Below are positions 41,698 through 49,862 of a stretch of 64,000 nt of DNA, one piece after another. Each line of letters starts with the position of its first letter. Within the stretch, counting starts at the first letter, position 1. Below the pieces are notes generated by a model. It searched no databases and was not told where the DNA came from. It saw nothing but the letters and a program-made list of their open reading frames with translations. The DNA is from Albidovulum litorale (GTDB taxonomy: Bacteria > Pseudomonadota > Alphaproteobacteria > Rhodobacterales > Rhodobacteraceae). The stretch covers positions 248,001-312,000 of the forward strand of contig NZ_JAOWKZ010000004.1 in the NCBI RefSeq assembly GCF_025751495.1. The letters are read 5' to 3'. Position numbers and translations under genes: made by a program.

Positions 41698-42558
41698 ATG
41701 ACACGCTCACCGCATATGTTGATGAAAGCCGCCTGTTTCGCCGTCGCGTCGCTCGGGGCGGTGGCATTCGTGACGTCTGTTGCAATGCCGGATGCAGCCT
41801 ATGCCAAGAACGGCAACGGTGGCGGCAATGGCGGTGGCAAGGGAGGCGGAAAGAGCGCCGACAAAGGCGGTAATGGAAAGGGTTACGGCAAGGGCGGGAA
41901 CGTGAATAAGGGCGGTGGCAAGCGAACGACCGCCGCGAAATCCACCAAGGTCATCAAGAAGACGACGACTGTCTCTGCTGTCCCGGGCGAGCCGCTGCAT
42001 CCGAGCGAGTTGGGCAAGTGGAACGCCAAGAATGCGAACCAGGCCGCGCTTGATGCGCATATCCGCAACCAGAATTTCAACGGCACGATCGGCGCGCTGT
42101 CGCAATACCAGTTGGCCGCAAAGGCTGCCGCGGGCGAGGAACTGACCGAGGACGAACAGGCCGCGCTCGACTCGCTCCTTGGTGAGCGTGAGCCGGTGGA
42201 AGTGTCGGATCAGGAACTCGAAGATCTGCTCAACGCGGATACCGTCGAAGGTGATCCGCAGTATTCGGTCCAAGATGGTGTGGTGTCGTGCAGTGCAAAC
42301 TGCGACGCCGCCGACGAGGCTGCCGCACAGGATATCGTCGACGCGGCGGTCGACAGCGCCCAGGATGAGGCCGATCAAGCCGCGCTGGATGATCTTCTCT
42401 CTGACTCCGAGGCGCGGATCGTCGATGAATCCAACAAGGAACTGTCGCCCGAGCGCACCGAGGATCTTCTCGATGAGCTGGCTTCGGCCCTCGGCGTCAC
42501 CCGCGCGCTTCCGGTCGAAGACGAGGAGGCACCGGCAGAAGAAACCGTGGCAGAGTAA
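41698..42558 (+). CDS. secreted protein with basic Gly-rich and acidic halves
   Basis: This 286-residue protein has a signal peptide at about residues 1-36 (cleaved after A-Y-A). The first mature segment is a Gly/Lys/Asn-rich low-complexity stretch (about 37-75) followed by a basic Lys/Thr patch. A conserved-looking block follows (P-L-H-P-S-E-L-G-K-W-N-A-K-N-A-N near 100-120). The rest (about 145-286) is very acidic, Asp/Glu/Ala-rich and helical, with the only two cysteines in C-S-A-N-C. The charge changes from strongly positive to strongly negative along the chain. It is divergent from the PepSY-like gene, whose 174-base spacer they share. No known function. Cell-surface or matrix attachment is a guess. 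Confidence 0.7.
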   Translation: MTRSPHMLMKAACFAVASLGAVAFVTSVAMPDAAYAKNGNGGGNGGGKGGGKSADKGGNGKGYGKGGNVNKGGGKRTTAAKSTKVIKKTTTVSAVPGEPLHPSELGKWNAKNANQAALDAHIRNQNFNGTIGALSQYQLAAKAAAGEELTEDEQAALDSLLGEREPVEVSDQELEDLLNADTVEGDPQYSVQDGVVSCSANCDAADEAAAQDIVDAAVDSAQDEADQAALDDLLSDSEARIVDESNKELSPERTEDLLDELASALGVTRALPVEDEEAPAEETVAE

Positions 42559-42576
42559 CTGCCACGCAGGCAAGAA

Positions 42577-42606
42577 CAGCCCCCGGTTTCAACGGTCCTG
42601 GGGCTG
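42577..42606 (+). terminator. weak hairpin after the acidic secreted protein gene
   Basis: CAGCCCC (42577-42583) pairs with GGGGCTG (42600-42606) around a 16-base loop, 18 bases after the stop. It is followed by an A-rich, not T-rich, stretch, so termination would be inefficient and the small downstream gene may be co-transcribed. Confidence 0.35.
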
Positions 42607-42685
42607 ATAAAATAATAAAAACAATAAGATAAATATGAGGAAGGGCAGTGCAGACTTCGTGCTGAATTAGAAGGGGAAGTACGAT

Positions 42686-42928
42686 ATGCCACTGTATTGG
42701 ATCATCGACCGCCTGGCGCTTGTAACGGCGATCGGCACGTCTTCGACCATGCTGCTGCTGCAGCAACCCGAGGCCTGTATCGCAGCGCTGACAATCTGGC
42801 CGTTGACCCGTGGGATCATCTCGGTCGTGGACGTTTTCTTCGTCTTCTTCACCAACCAGCCGCTGGTCCGCTCGAGAGAGTATCAGCAGTCGCTGGGTGA
42901 CAGCACTTCGCACAGGATTGCAGACTGA
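42686..42928 (+). CDS. small membrane protein of unknown function
   Basis: This 80-residue frame starts with ATG after a good ribosome site (AAGGGGAAG, about 9 bases upstream). It has two hydrophobic segments: R-L-A-L-V-T-A-I-G-T-S-S-T-M-L-L-L (about 9-25) and W-P-L-T-R-G-I-I-S-V-V-D-V-F-F-V-F-F (about 38-55). A polar tail follows. It is 127 bases downstream of the acidic secreted protein gene and immediately before a strong terminator, which supports a real gene. I do not recognise the family. Confidence 0.55.
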   Translation: MPLYWIIDRLALVTAIGTSSTMLLLQQPEACIAALTIWPLTRGIISVVDVFFVFFTNQPLVRSREYQQSLGDSTSHRIAD

Positions 42929-42973
42929 ACAGCCCGCCCGCGACCGGTGCGTTTTCTACCGGAGCCGGTTCGA

Positions 42974-43000
42974 AAAGAAGCCCGCAGTGCGGGCTTCTTT
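42974..43000. terminator. strong bidirectional terminator
   Basis: AAAGAAGCCCGC (42974-42985) and GCGGGCTTCTTT (42989-43000) form a 12-bp perfect stem with loop AGT, followed on the plus strand by CGTTTT and on the minus strand by TCG. It lies between convergent genes and should stop transcription from both sides. Confidence 0.9.
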
Positions 43001-43032
43001 CGTTTTGGTAGGTGAGTCGGTCCGCGAAACGA

Positions 43033-44406
43033 TCACCCCAATACGGTCTTCACCGCCCGCGCTGTCGCCGCGACGACCTTATCGGCTTCGGCCTTGGTCA
43101 GGCAGAAGGGCGGCGCGAAGCCGAGGATGTCGCCCTGCGGCATGGCCCGGGCGATGACCTTATCCTGCGCCAGCAGCGTGGCCGAGACCTGCGGGCCGAT
43201 CTTCTTTGCCGGGTCGAAGAAACGACGGTCGGCCTTATCCTCGACGAACTCGACCGAGCAGAGCATGCCCTCGCCGCGGATATCGCCGACATGGGGATGA
43301 TCGGCCAGCGCCTCGGCCATGGTCTTTTTCAGATAGGCCCCGACCTCACCCGCGTTCTGCACGAGGTTCAGATCGTCGATGAGCTGAAGGTTCGCGACCC
43401 CCGCCGCCGCGCCGATTGGATGGGCGGAATAGGTCCAGCCATGACCGATGGGGCCGTTTTCGTCGGTGCCCTGTTCCAGCACCTTCCAGACCCGGTCCGA
43501 GACGATGGAGCCCGATAGCGGCGCATAGGCCGAGGTCAGGCCCTTGGCGATGGTGATGATATCGGCCTCGATCCCGTAGTGATCCGATCCGAACATCGTG
43601 CCGAGACGGCCAAAGCCGGTCACGACCTCGTCCACGATCAGCAGGATATCGTGCTTTTTCAGAACCTTCTGGATCGCCGCCCAGTAGCCTGCGGGCGGCG
43701 GTACGATGCCGCCGGTGCCCAGAACCGGTTCGCCGATGAAGGCCGCGATGGTGTCCGCGCCTTCCCGCTCGATCAGGGCCTCAAGCTCGGCCACGCAATG
43801 GGCCACGAAATCGGCCTCGGACTGGTTCAGGTCCTTGCGGCGGTAGTAGTAGGGCGCCTCGGTGTGGATCACCTGCGCCAGCGGCAGGTCGAACTTCTTG
43901 TGGAAGAGTTCCAGCCCCGTCAGCGAGCCGGTCACGAGGCCAGAGCCGTGATAGCCGCGCCAGCGCGAGATGATCTTTTTCTTCTCGGGCCGTCCGAGGA
44001 CGTTGTTGAAATACCAGACGAGCTTGACGTTCGTCTCGTTCGCGTCGGACCCGCCGAGCCCGAAATAGACCTTCGACATGTTCGACGGCGCCCGGTCGAC
44101 GATCATCTTGGCGAGCGTGATCGAGGCCTCCGTGCCGTGGCCGACATAGGAATGGTAATAGGCCAGTTCCTTTGCCTGCGCCGCAATCGCCTCGGCGATC
44201 TCCTGTCGTCCGTAGCCCACGTTGACGCAGTAGAGCCCCGCGAAGGCGTCCAGCAGCCGGTTGCCGTCCCGATCCTCGATATGCACGCCCGAGGCGGTCT
44301 TGATCACCCGGCTCGGGCTTTCGCCGCGCGCATGTTGGGCAAGATGGGTCGAAGGGTGGAAAAAGTTCTCGCGGTCCCAGCGGTCGATTTGGTCATTCGT
44401 CAGCAT
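43033..44406 (-). CDS. doeD: class III aminotransferase, probable diaminobutyrate transaminase of ectoine catabolism
   Basis: This 457-residue PLP enzyme has the class III signature around L-L-I-V-D-E-V-V-T-G-F-G-R-L-G (about 255-269), with PLP-binding Asp in V-D-E and the Schiff-base Lys in I-T-I-A-K-G-L-T-S-A-Y (about 290). G-G-S-D-A-N-E-T-N-V-K-L-V and R-Y-Y-Y-R-type loops are like putrescine/taurine:pyruvate transaminases. In ectoine-degradation clusters a gene of this kind (doeD/atf) converts 2,4-diaminobutyrate to aspartate semialdehyde. It lies 14 bases after the semialdehyde dehydrogenase gene. The start ATG 44406 follows AAGGGAAAG. By sequence alone another omega-amine substrate is possible. 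Confidence 0.8.
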   Translation of the reverse strand: MLTNDQIDRWDRENFFHPSTHLAQHARGESPSRVIKTASGVHIEDRDGNRLLDAFAGLYCVNVGYGRQEIAEAIAAQAKELAYYHSYVGHGTEASITLAKMIVDRAPSNMSKVYFGLGGSDANETNVKLVWYFNNVLGRPEKKKIISRWRGYHGSGLVTGSLTGLELFHKKFDLPLAQVIHTEAPYYYRRKDLNQSEADFVAHCVAELEALIEREGADTIAAFIGEPVLGTGGIVPPPAGYWAAIQKVLKKHDILLIVDEVVTGFGRLGTMFGSDHYGIEADIITIAKGLTSAYAPLSGSIVSDRVWKVLEQGTDENGPIGHGWTYSAHPIGAAAGVANLQLIDDLNLVQNAGEVGAYLKKTMAEALADHPHVGDIRGEGMLCSVEFVEDKADRRFFDPAKKIGPQVSATLLAQDKVIARAMPQGDILGFAPPFCLTKAEADKVVAATARAVKTVLG

Positions 44407-44420
44407 CGGTCTTTCCCTTC

Positions 44421-45896
44421 TCATGCCCAGTCACGGCAGACGTACTTGATTTCGGTGAATTCCTCCATGCCCAGACGCGATCCTTCGCGACCGAGGCCGG
44501 ATTGTTTCATGCCCCCGAAGGGGATCGGCGCGCCGGTCACCTTGGTCCGGTTGACCGCGACCATGCCGAACTGAAGCGCACGGCTTGCACGGTAGATGCG
44601 GCGCGGGTCCTGCGTGTGGACATAGGCAACCAGCCCGTATTCAGTGTCGTTGGCGCGGGTCAGCGCCTCTTCCTCGGTATCGAAAGGCACGATGGCGGCG
44701 ACGGGACCGAAGGTTTCTTCGTGCAGGATTTCGGCATCGGCGGGCACGTCGGTCAGGACGGTCGGCTCATAGAAGAGCGGGCCGAGCGGATGGCGCTTGC
44801 CGCCGCAGGCGAGCGTCGCGCCCTTGGACAGCGCGTCCGCAACCTGTTCTTCCTGCTTGGCGACGGCCTTTTCGTTCATCAGCGGACCGATATCGCGATC
44901 CTCTAGCCCCGGCCCGATGGAAAGGTTTTGCGTCGCCGACGTGAATCGGCGGCAGAACGCGTCATAGACCGGTCGTTCGACGAAGATCCGGTTCGCGCCA
45001 AGGCAATCCTGCCCGGAGGTGGCGAATTTCGCCTTGATGGTCTCCGTCACCGCCACCTCAAGATCGGCATCCGCGAAGACAAGAACTGGCGCGTGGCCGC
45101 CAAGTTCCATCACCAGCCGTTTTACCGTTTTAGCGGACTGGCGGTAGAGCAACCGCCCGATCTCGGTCGAGCCGGTGAACGACAGGACACGCACGCGCGG
45201 GTCATCGGTCCACGGCCCGACGATCTCGGGGGCGTCGCCGGTGACGACGTTGAAGACACCTGCGGGAAGGCCAGCGCGGGCGGCCAGTTCGGCTAATGCC
45301 AGCGCCGACAGCGGGGTTTCGGCCGAGGGATGCGCGACGATTGTGCAGCCTGCGGCCAGCGCGGCGGCGGCCTTGCGGGTCAGCATGGCGGCGGGGAAGT
45401 TCCACGGCGTGATGAGGGCGGCCACCCCGGCCGGTTCGCGCCAGACCTCCACCTCGGCATCGGCGAGATGCGAGGTGACGCCTTCGACATTCGGCCGCTT
45501 GGACTCTTCGGCATAAAACTCCACGAAGGAGGCGGCGTAGTCGATTTCCCCGCGCGCCTCGGAAAGCGGTTTGCCCTGCTCGACGACCATGATCTGCGCA
45601 AGCTCTTCACGGTGGGCCACGATCAGGTTGAACCAGTTCCGCAAGAGGTGCGACCGGTCCTGCGGCAGGCGCGCGGCCCAGGACGGAAAGGCGCGGGCAG
45701 CGGCATCGACAGCCGTGGTCGCGTCCGCCCCGGTCAGCTTCGCCACGCTGGCGACGATCTGTCCGGTCGCGGGGTCGGTGACGGGGAAGGTCGCGCCGTC
45801 GTGGCCCTCTATCCATTGGCCATCGACATAGGAGGAGGTACGCAGGAGGGATGTGTCCGCCCGCAGGTCGGTGCCGATGGCGCTTATGTCGTTCAT
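44421..45896 (-). CDS. doeC: NAD(P)-dependent semialdehyde dehydrogenase, probable aspartate-semialdehyde oxidiser
   Basis: This 491-residue aldehyde dehydrogenase is GabD-like. It has the N-W-F-type cofactor region I-T-P-W-N-F-P-A-A-M, F-T-G-S-T-E-I-G-R, catalytic Glu in M-E-L-G-G-H-A-P and catalytic Cys in S-G-Q-D-C-L-G-A-N-R. In ectoine clusters (doeC/ssd) it oxidises aspartate semialdehyde to aspartate; classic GabD oxidises succinate semialdehyde. ATG 45896 with GGAG ten bases upstream is preferred to an in-frame start at 45935. It is followed by the transaminase and preceded on the same strand by the AsnC-type regulator. Confidence 0.82.
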   Translation of the reverse strand: MNDISAIGTDLRADTSLLRTSSYVDGQWIEGHDGATFPVTDPATGQIVASVAKLTGADATTAVDAAARAFPSWAARLPQDRSHLLRNWFNLIVAHREELAQIMVVEQGKPLSEARGEIDYAASFVEFYAEESKRPNVEGVTSHLADAEVEVWREPAGVAALITPWNFPAAMLTRKAAAALAAGCTIVAHPSAETPLSALALAELAARAGLPAGVFNVVTGDAPEIVGPWTDDPRVRVLSFTGSTEIGRLLYRQSAKTVKRLVMELGGHAPVLVFADADLEVAVTETIKAKFATSGQDCLGANRIFVERPVYDAFCRRFTSATQNLSIGPGLEDRDIGPLMNEKAVAKQEEQVADALSKGATLACGGKRHPLGPLFYEPTVLTDVPADAEILHEETFGPVAAIVPFDTEEEALTRANDTEYGLVAYVHTQDPRRIYRASRALQFGMVAVNRTKVTGAPIPFGGMKQSGLGREGSRLGMEEFTEIKYVCRDWA

Positions 45897-46086
45897 CTTC
45901 AGTGCTCCGCAGTTTCCAGCCGCCTTCGACGTCATGACGATCAGGCTTGCGGGGGAAGTATCGCCCGGGAGCGGATGGGACCGGGTCTGAATTTCCCGAT
46001 TCTGGCAGACGATTCATCTGAAATCGGCCGCAAATACAGTCAAAATTTTGGGGCGGGTTATTCTAGGGTTCTGCCGGGCGTCCGGG

Positions 46087-46578
46087 TCAGCCGAGTCCTT
46101 CGACCAGAGCTTCGATAGGCGGCACCGAGGGCCCCTTGACCGGTTTGGTCACGACATAGGTGAAATAGCGGGCGATGCGGGCATCGCCGTTCAGAAGGTC
46201 GTCGATGAAGTGCTGATAGGCGTCGATATCACGGGTGACGATCTGCAAAAGGTAGTCGAATCCGCCCCCCAGCGCCCAGCAGGCGGTGATCTCGTCATGG
46301 CGGCGGGTGGTTTCCTCAAAATCGCGCTGCGCCTTGGCGCCGTGATCGGCAAGTTCGACGGTGACGAAGACAGTCACGTTGGGGCCGAGCTTTCTGAGCG
46401 AGATGGCCGCGTGATAGCCTTCGATGATCCCGGCCTTTTCAAGGCGTTTCAGCCTCTCCCAGCAGGGCGTGGGGGACAGGTTTATGCGTGACGCAAGCTC
46501 GGCCTTGGTGATGCGGCCCTCTGTCGAGAGAACCTTCAATATGGCGATATCCCGCCTGTCGAGTTTCAGCAAAGACAC
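46087..46578 (-). CDS. Lrp/AsnC-family regulator of the ectoine cluster
   Basis: This regulator of about 163 residues has an N-terminal helix-turn-helix (I-L-K-V-L-S-T-E-G-R-I-T-K-A-E-L-A-S-R-I then S-P-T-P-C-W-E-R-L-K-R-L) and a C-terminal RAM ligand domain (Y-L-L-Q-I-V-T-R-D-I-D-A-Y). It is divergent from eutB (86-base spacer) and upstream of the dehydrogenase and transaminase genes, exactly where asnC/doeX sits in known ectoine clusters. It may sense an ectoine-derived diamine, by analogy. The start is GTG (46578) very close to GGGAGG, or a TTG two codons on with better spacing. Confidence 0.88.
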   Translation of the reverse strand: MSLLKLDRRDIAILKVLSTEGRITKAELASRINLSPTPCWERLKRLEKAGIIEGYHAAISLRKLGPNVTVFVTVELADHGAKAQRDFEETTRRHDEITACWALGGGFDYLLQIVTRDIDAYQHFIDDLLNGDARIARYFTYVVTKPVKGPSVPPIEALVEGLG

Positions 46579-46664
46579 CGCCTCCCGGTCACGTTACCGT
46601 GGAGGTCAGACATATTGGACTTCGGTGCCAAGGTCCAAGGTCAAATTCGGAAAGGGCCGCTGAC

Positions 46665-47657
46665 ATGTCTTCAGCGTCGGTGACGCTCGATGAAATACTG
46701 GCCGCCCGGGATCGGATCGGGGGGGCGCTTCGCCGGACGCCGGTCGAGGTGTCGGCGAGCCTGTCGGAGATAATGGGCGTGCCGGTCCATCTGAAGCTGG
46801 AGCATCGGCAGATCACCGGCAGCTTCAAGTTGCGCGGCGCGACCAATGCCGTGCTATGCCTGTCGGATGCAGACCGCGCGAAGGGTGTCGTTGCCGCGTC
46901 CACCGGCAATCACGGACGGGCGCTTGCCCATGCCGCGCGCGAGGCCGGTCTGCCCGCCGTCATCTGCATGTCCAACCTCGTGCCCGCGAACAAGGTCGAG
47001 GCGATCCGGGCGCTGGGCGCCGAGATCCGCATTGTCGGACGCTCGCAGGACGATGCGCAGGAAGAGGTCGAGCGGCTGGTGGCCGAGGCGGGCATGGTCA
47101 TGCTGCCGCCCTTCGATCACGCCGATATCATTGCCGGTCAGGGCACGCTCGGGCTCGAACTTCTGGAACAGGTTCCTGATGTGGAGACGGTTCTGGTGCA
47201 GCTTTCGGGCGGGGGCCTGATCGCTGGCGTTGCCGCGGCACTGAAGGGGATGCGGCCCGATATCAGGGTCATTGGCATCTCAATGGAACGCGGGGCGGCG
47301 ATGCAGGCGTCTTTGGCGGCGGGGCGCCCGGTCGAGGTGGAGGAACTGCCGACGCTGGCTGACAGCCTTGGCGGCGGCATCGGGCTGGAAAACCGCCACA
47401 CCTTCGCGATGGTGCGCGATCTGGTGGATGAGGTCGTGCTTCTGACTGAGGCGGAGATCGCCGAAGGTGTCCGCCACGCCTATTGGCAGGAACGCCAGAT
47501 CGTCGAAGGCGCGGGCGCGGTCGGGATCGCGGCGCTGCTGGCCGGTAAGGTGCGGCCTTCGGGCAAGACGGCAGTTCTTCTGTCGGGCGGTAATATCGAC
47601 ATGGGCCTGCATCACCGCCTAGTTTCGGGCGAGGATGTCGACGTGGCGAAAGGATAG
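46665..47657 (+). CDS. eutB: EutB, threonine dehydratase-like PLP enzyme of hydroxyectoine use
   Basis: This 330-residue fold-type II PLP enzyme has the Lys in S-F-K-L-R-G-A-T-N-A (about 53), S-T-G-N-H-G-R-A and the glycine-rich phosphate loop S-G-G-G-L-I-A-G (about 182). The family is threonine/serine dehydratase. The gene order eutB-eutC-doeA-doeB identifies it as EutB, thought to act with EutC in turning the hydroxyectoine-derived intermediate into the diaminobutyrate route. ATG 46665 is chosen, with AAAGGG upstream; an upstream frame start (46599) overlaps the shared promoter. eutC begins 2 bases after its stop. Confidence 0.86.
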   Translation: MSSASVTLDEILAARDRIGGALRRTPVEVSASLSEIMGVPVHLKLEHRQITGSFKLRGATNAVLCLSDADRAKGVVAASTGNHGRALAHAAREAGLPAVICMSNLVPANKVEAIRALGAEIRIVGRSQDDAQEEVERLVAEAGMVMLPPFDHADIIAGQGTLGLELLEQVPDVETVLVQLSGGGLIAGVAAALKGMRPDIRVIGISMERGAAMQASLAAGRPVEVEELPTLADSLGGGIGLENRHTFAMVRDLVDEVVLLTEAEIAEGVRHAYWQERQIVEGAGAVGIAALLAGKVRPSGKTAVLLSGGNIDMGLHHRLVSGEDVDVAKG

Positions 47658-47659
47658 AC

Positions 47660-48652
47660 ATGCCGAGTATACGGATACTGAGCGAAACGGAACTGCGGCA
47701 GGCCATCCCGCTCGATCTTGCGGCCGTGAACTGCGTGGCGGAGGGTTTTGCCGCGTTAGGCGGCGGCACGGTTGAAATGCCGCCGATCCTGTCCATGGGC
47801 ATTCGGGAGAATAACGGCGAGGTCGATGTAAAGACCGCCCATATTACCGGGGCCGAAAGCTTCACGATCAAGATGTCGCCGGGATTTTACGACAATCCCG
47901 CAATCGGCCTGCCAACCACGAACGGGATCATGGTGGTATTCTCGGCAAAGACCGGGCAGGTCGAGGCGCTGCTTCTGGACAATGGCTATCTGACGGAAGT
48001 GCGCACTGCCGCCGCCGGGGCCGTCGCGGCCCGGGCGCTGGCGCGCGAGGACGCCGCGACCGCCTGCATCGTCGGCGCGGGGATGCAGGCGCGGCTGCAG
48101 TTGAAGGCGCTCTGCCTTGTCCGGCCGATCACCTCGGCAGTGATATGGGCGCGGGATACGGCCAAGGCCGAGGCGGCGGCGAAAGAGCTTTCCGCTGACC
48201 TTGGCATCCCGGTTACGGCGTCGTCCGATCTCGCCGGCGCGGTTTCGGGTGCCGATGTGATCGTGACCACGACCCCCGCCGCCGAGCCGCTGATCAAGGC
48301 CGACTGGCTGCGCCCGGGCCAGCATGTGACGGCCATGGGCTCCGACCAGCATCACAAGGCGGAACTTGAGCCCGCCTGCCTGACCCTTGCCGATCTTTAT
48401 GTGCCCGACCGTCAGAGCCAGACCGCGCTGATGGGTGAGTTGCGCGGGGCCATCGAGGCCGGGCTGGTCCCGCCCGACCGCACCTTCACCGAACTGGGTG
48501 ACATCGTCGCGGGCAAGGCCCCGGGCCGCACCTCGCCCGATCAGATCACCATCGCCGACCTGACCGGCACCGGCGTTCAGGACACCGCCATCGCCACCTT
48601 TGCCCGCCAACGTGCCGACGCGGCGGGCATCGGCACAGATTTCAACAGCTAA
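47660..48652 (+). CDS. eutC: EutC, ornithine cyclodeaminase-family enzyme of hydroxyectoine use
   Basis: This 330-residue protein of the ornithine cyclodeaminase/mu-crystallin family has a Rossmann site A-C-I-V-G-A-G-M-Q-A-R-L-Q (about 135-147), L-L-L-D-N-G-Y-L-T-E-V-R-T-A-A-A-G (about 105-121) and D-V-I-V-T-T-T-P. It is proposed to work with EutB on hydroxylated diaminobutyrate. The ribosome site is AAAGGA, 6 bases before ATG. It is part of the eutB-eutC-doeA-doeB operon. Confidence 0.86.
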   Translation: MPSIRILSETELRQAIPLDLAAVNCVAEGFAALGGGTVEMPPILSMGIRENNGEVDVKTAHITGAESFTIKMSPGFYDNPAIGLPTTNGIMVVFSAKTGQVEALLLDNGYLTEVRTAAAGAVAARALAREDAATACIVGAGMQARLQLKALCLVRPITSAVIWARDTAKAEAAAKELSADLGIPVTASSDLAGAVSGADVIVTTTPAAEPLIKADWLRPGQHVTAMGSDQHHKAELEPACLTLADLYVPDRQSQTALMGELRGAIEAGLVPPDRTFTELGDIVAGKAPGRTSPDQITIADLTGTGVQDTAIATFARQRADAAGIGTDFNS

Positions 48653-48670
48653 CCGCGAAAGTAGCCTCAG

Positions 48671-49858
48671 ATGACCATGGCAACGCTTTACTTCACCCGG
48701 GAAGAATACGCCGCCCGCATCGCCAAGACGCGCAAGGCAATGGAGGCGAAGGGGGTCGATCTCATCATCGTCTCGGACCCGTCCAACATGGCCTGGCTGA
48801 CAGGCTATGACGGCTGGTCCTTCTACGTCCACCAATGCGTGCTGCTGGGGATGGAGGGCGATCCCGTCTGGTTCGGGCGCGGGCAGGACGCGAACGGGGC
48901 CAAGCGCACCGTCTTCATGTCCCATGACGACATCATCGGCTATCCTGACCACTACGTGCAGTCGACCGAGCGGCATCCGATGGATTACCTGTCGGAGCGT
49001 ATTGCCGAGCGTGGCTGGGCAAGCGCCCGGATCGGGGTCGAGATGGACAACTACTGGTTCTCGGCTGCTGCCTTCGCGTCACTCCAAAAGCATTTGCCCA
49101 ATGCGCGTTTCAGCGACTCGACGGCGCTGGTGAACTGGCAGCGAGCGGTGAAGTCCGAGCAGGAGCTCGATTACATGCGCGTTGCGGGCAAGATCGTCAG
49201 CAAGATGCACCGGCGCATTTTCGACACCGTCGAACCGGGGATGAGGAAATGCGACCTCGTGGCCGAGATTTATGATGCCGGGTTGCGCTACGATGAAGGG
49301 ATCGGCGCGGGCGGCGATTATCCCGCCATCGTGCCGCTTCTGCCCTCGGGTGCCGATGCCTCTGCCCCGCACCTGACCTGGGATGACAAGCCGATGAAGT
49401 CGGGCGAGGGCACGTTCTTTGAAATCGCGGGTGCCTATCACCGCTATCACTGCCCGCTGTCGCGGACCGTCTTCCTCGGCAAGCCGACGAAGACCTTCCT
49501 CGATGCCGAAAAGGCCGTGCTGGAAGGCATGGAGGCGGGGCTTGAAGCCGCGAAGGCGGGCAATCTCTGCGAGGATATCGCCCATGCCTTCTTCGGGGTC
49601 CTCAAGAAATACGGGATCACCAAGGACAACCGCACCGGCTATCCGATCGGGATTTCTTACCCGCCCGACTGGGGCGAGCGCACCATGTCGCTGCGCCCCG
49701 GCGACAAGACCGTTCTGGAAGAGAACATGACCTTCCACTTCATGACCGGCCTCTGGATGGAGGATTGGGGCTTCGAGATCACCGAGAGCATCGTCATCGG
49801 CAAGGGTGCGCCCGAGCTGTTGGCCGATGTGCCCCGGCAGATGGTTGTGAAGGGGTAA
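48671..49858 (+). CDS. doeA: ectoine hydrolase (M24 peptidase-like)
   Basis: This 395-residue enzyme opens the ectoine ring to N-acetyl-diaminobutyrate. It has a creatinase-like N-terminal domain (about 1-150; W-L-T-G-Y-D-G-W-S-F-Y) and a pita-bread catalytic domain (about 160-395; E-I-A-G-A-Y-H-R-Y-H-C-P-L-S-R-T and the closing E-N-M-T-F-H-F). Some metal-binding residues of true M24 peptidases look replaced, as known for DoeA. It is 18 bases after eutC and 4 bases before doeB. An alternative start is ATG 48677. Confidence 0.9.
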   Translation: MTMATLYFTREEYAARIAKTRKAMEAKGVDLIIVSDPSNMAWLTGYDGWSFYVHQCVLLGMEGDPVWFGRGQDANGAKRTVFMSHDDIIGYPDHYVQSTERHPMDYLSERIAERGWASARIGVEMDNYWFSAAAFASLQKHLPNARFSDSTALVNWQRAVKSEQELDYMRVAGKIVSKMHRRIFDTVEPGMRKCDLVAEIYDAGLRYDEGIGAGGDYPAIVPLLPSGADASAPHLTWDDKPMKSGEGTFFEIAGAYHRYHCPLSRTVFLGKPTKTFLDAEKAVLEGMEAGLEAAKAGNLCEDIAHAFFGVLKKYGITKDNRTGYPIGISYPPDWGERTMSLRPGDKTVLEENMTFHFMTGLWMEDWGFEITESIVIGKGAPELLADVPRQMVVKG

Positions 49859-49862
49859 GCCC

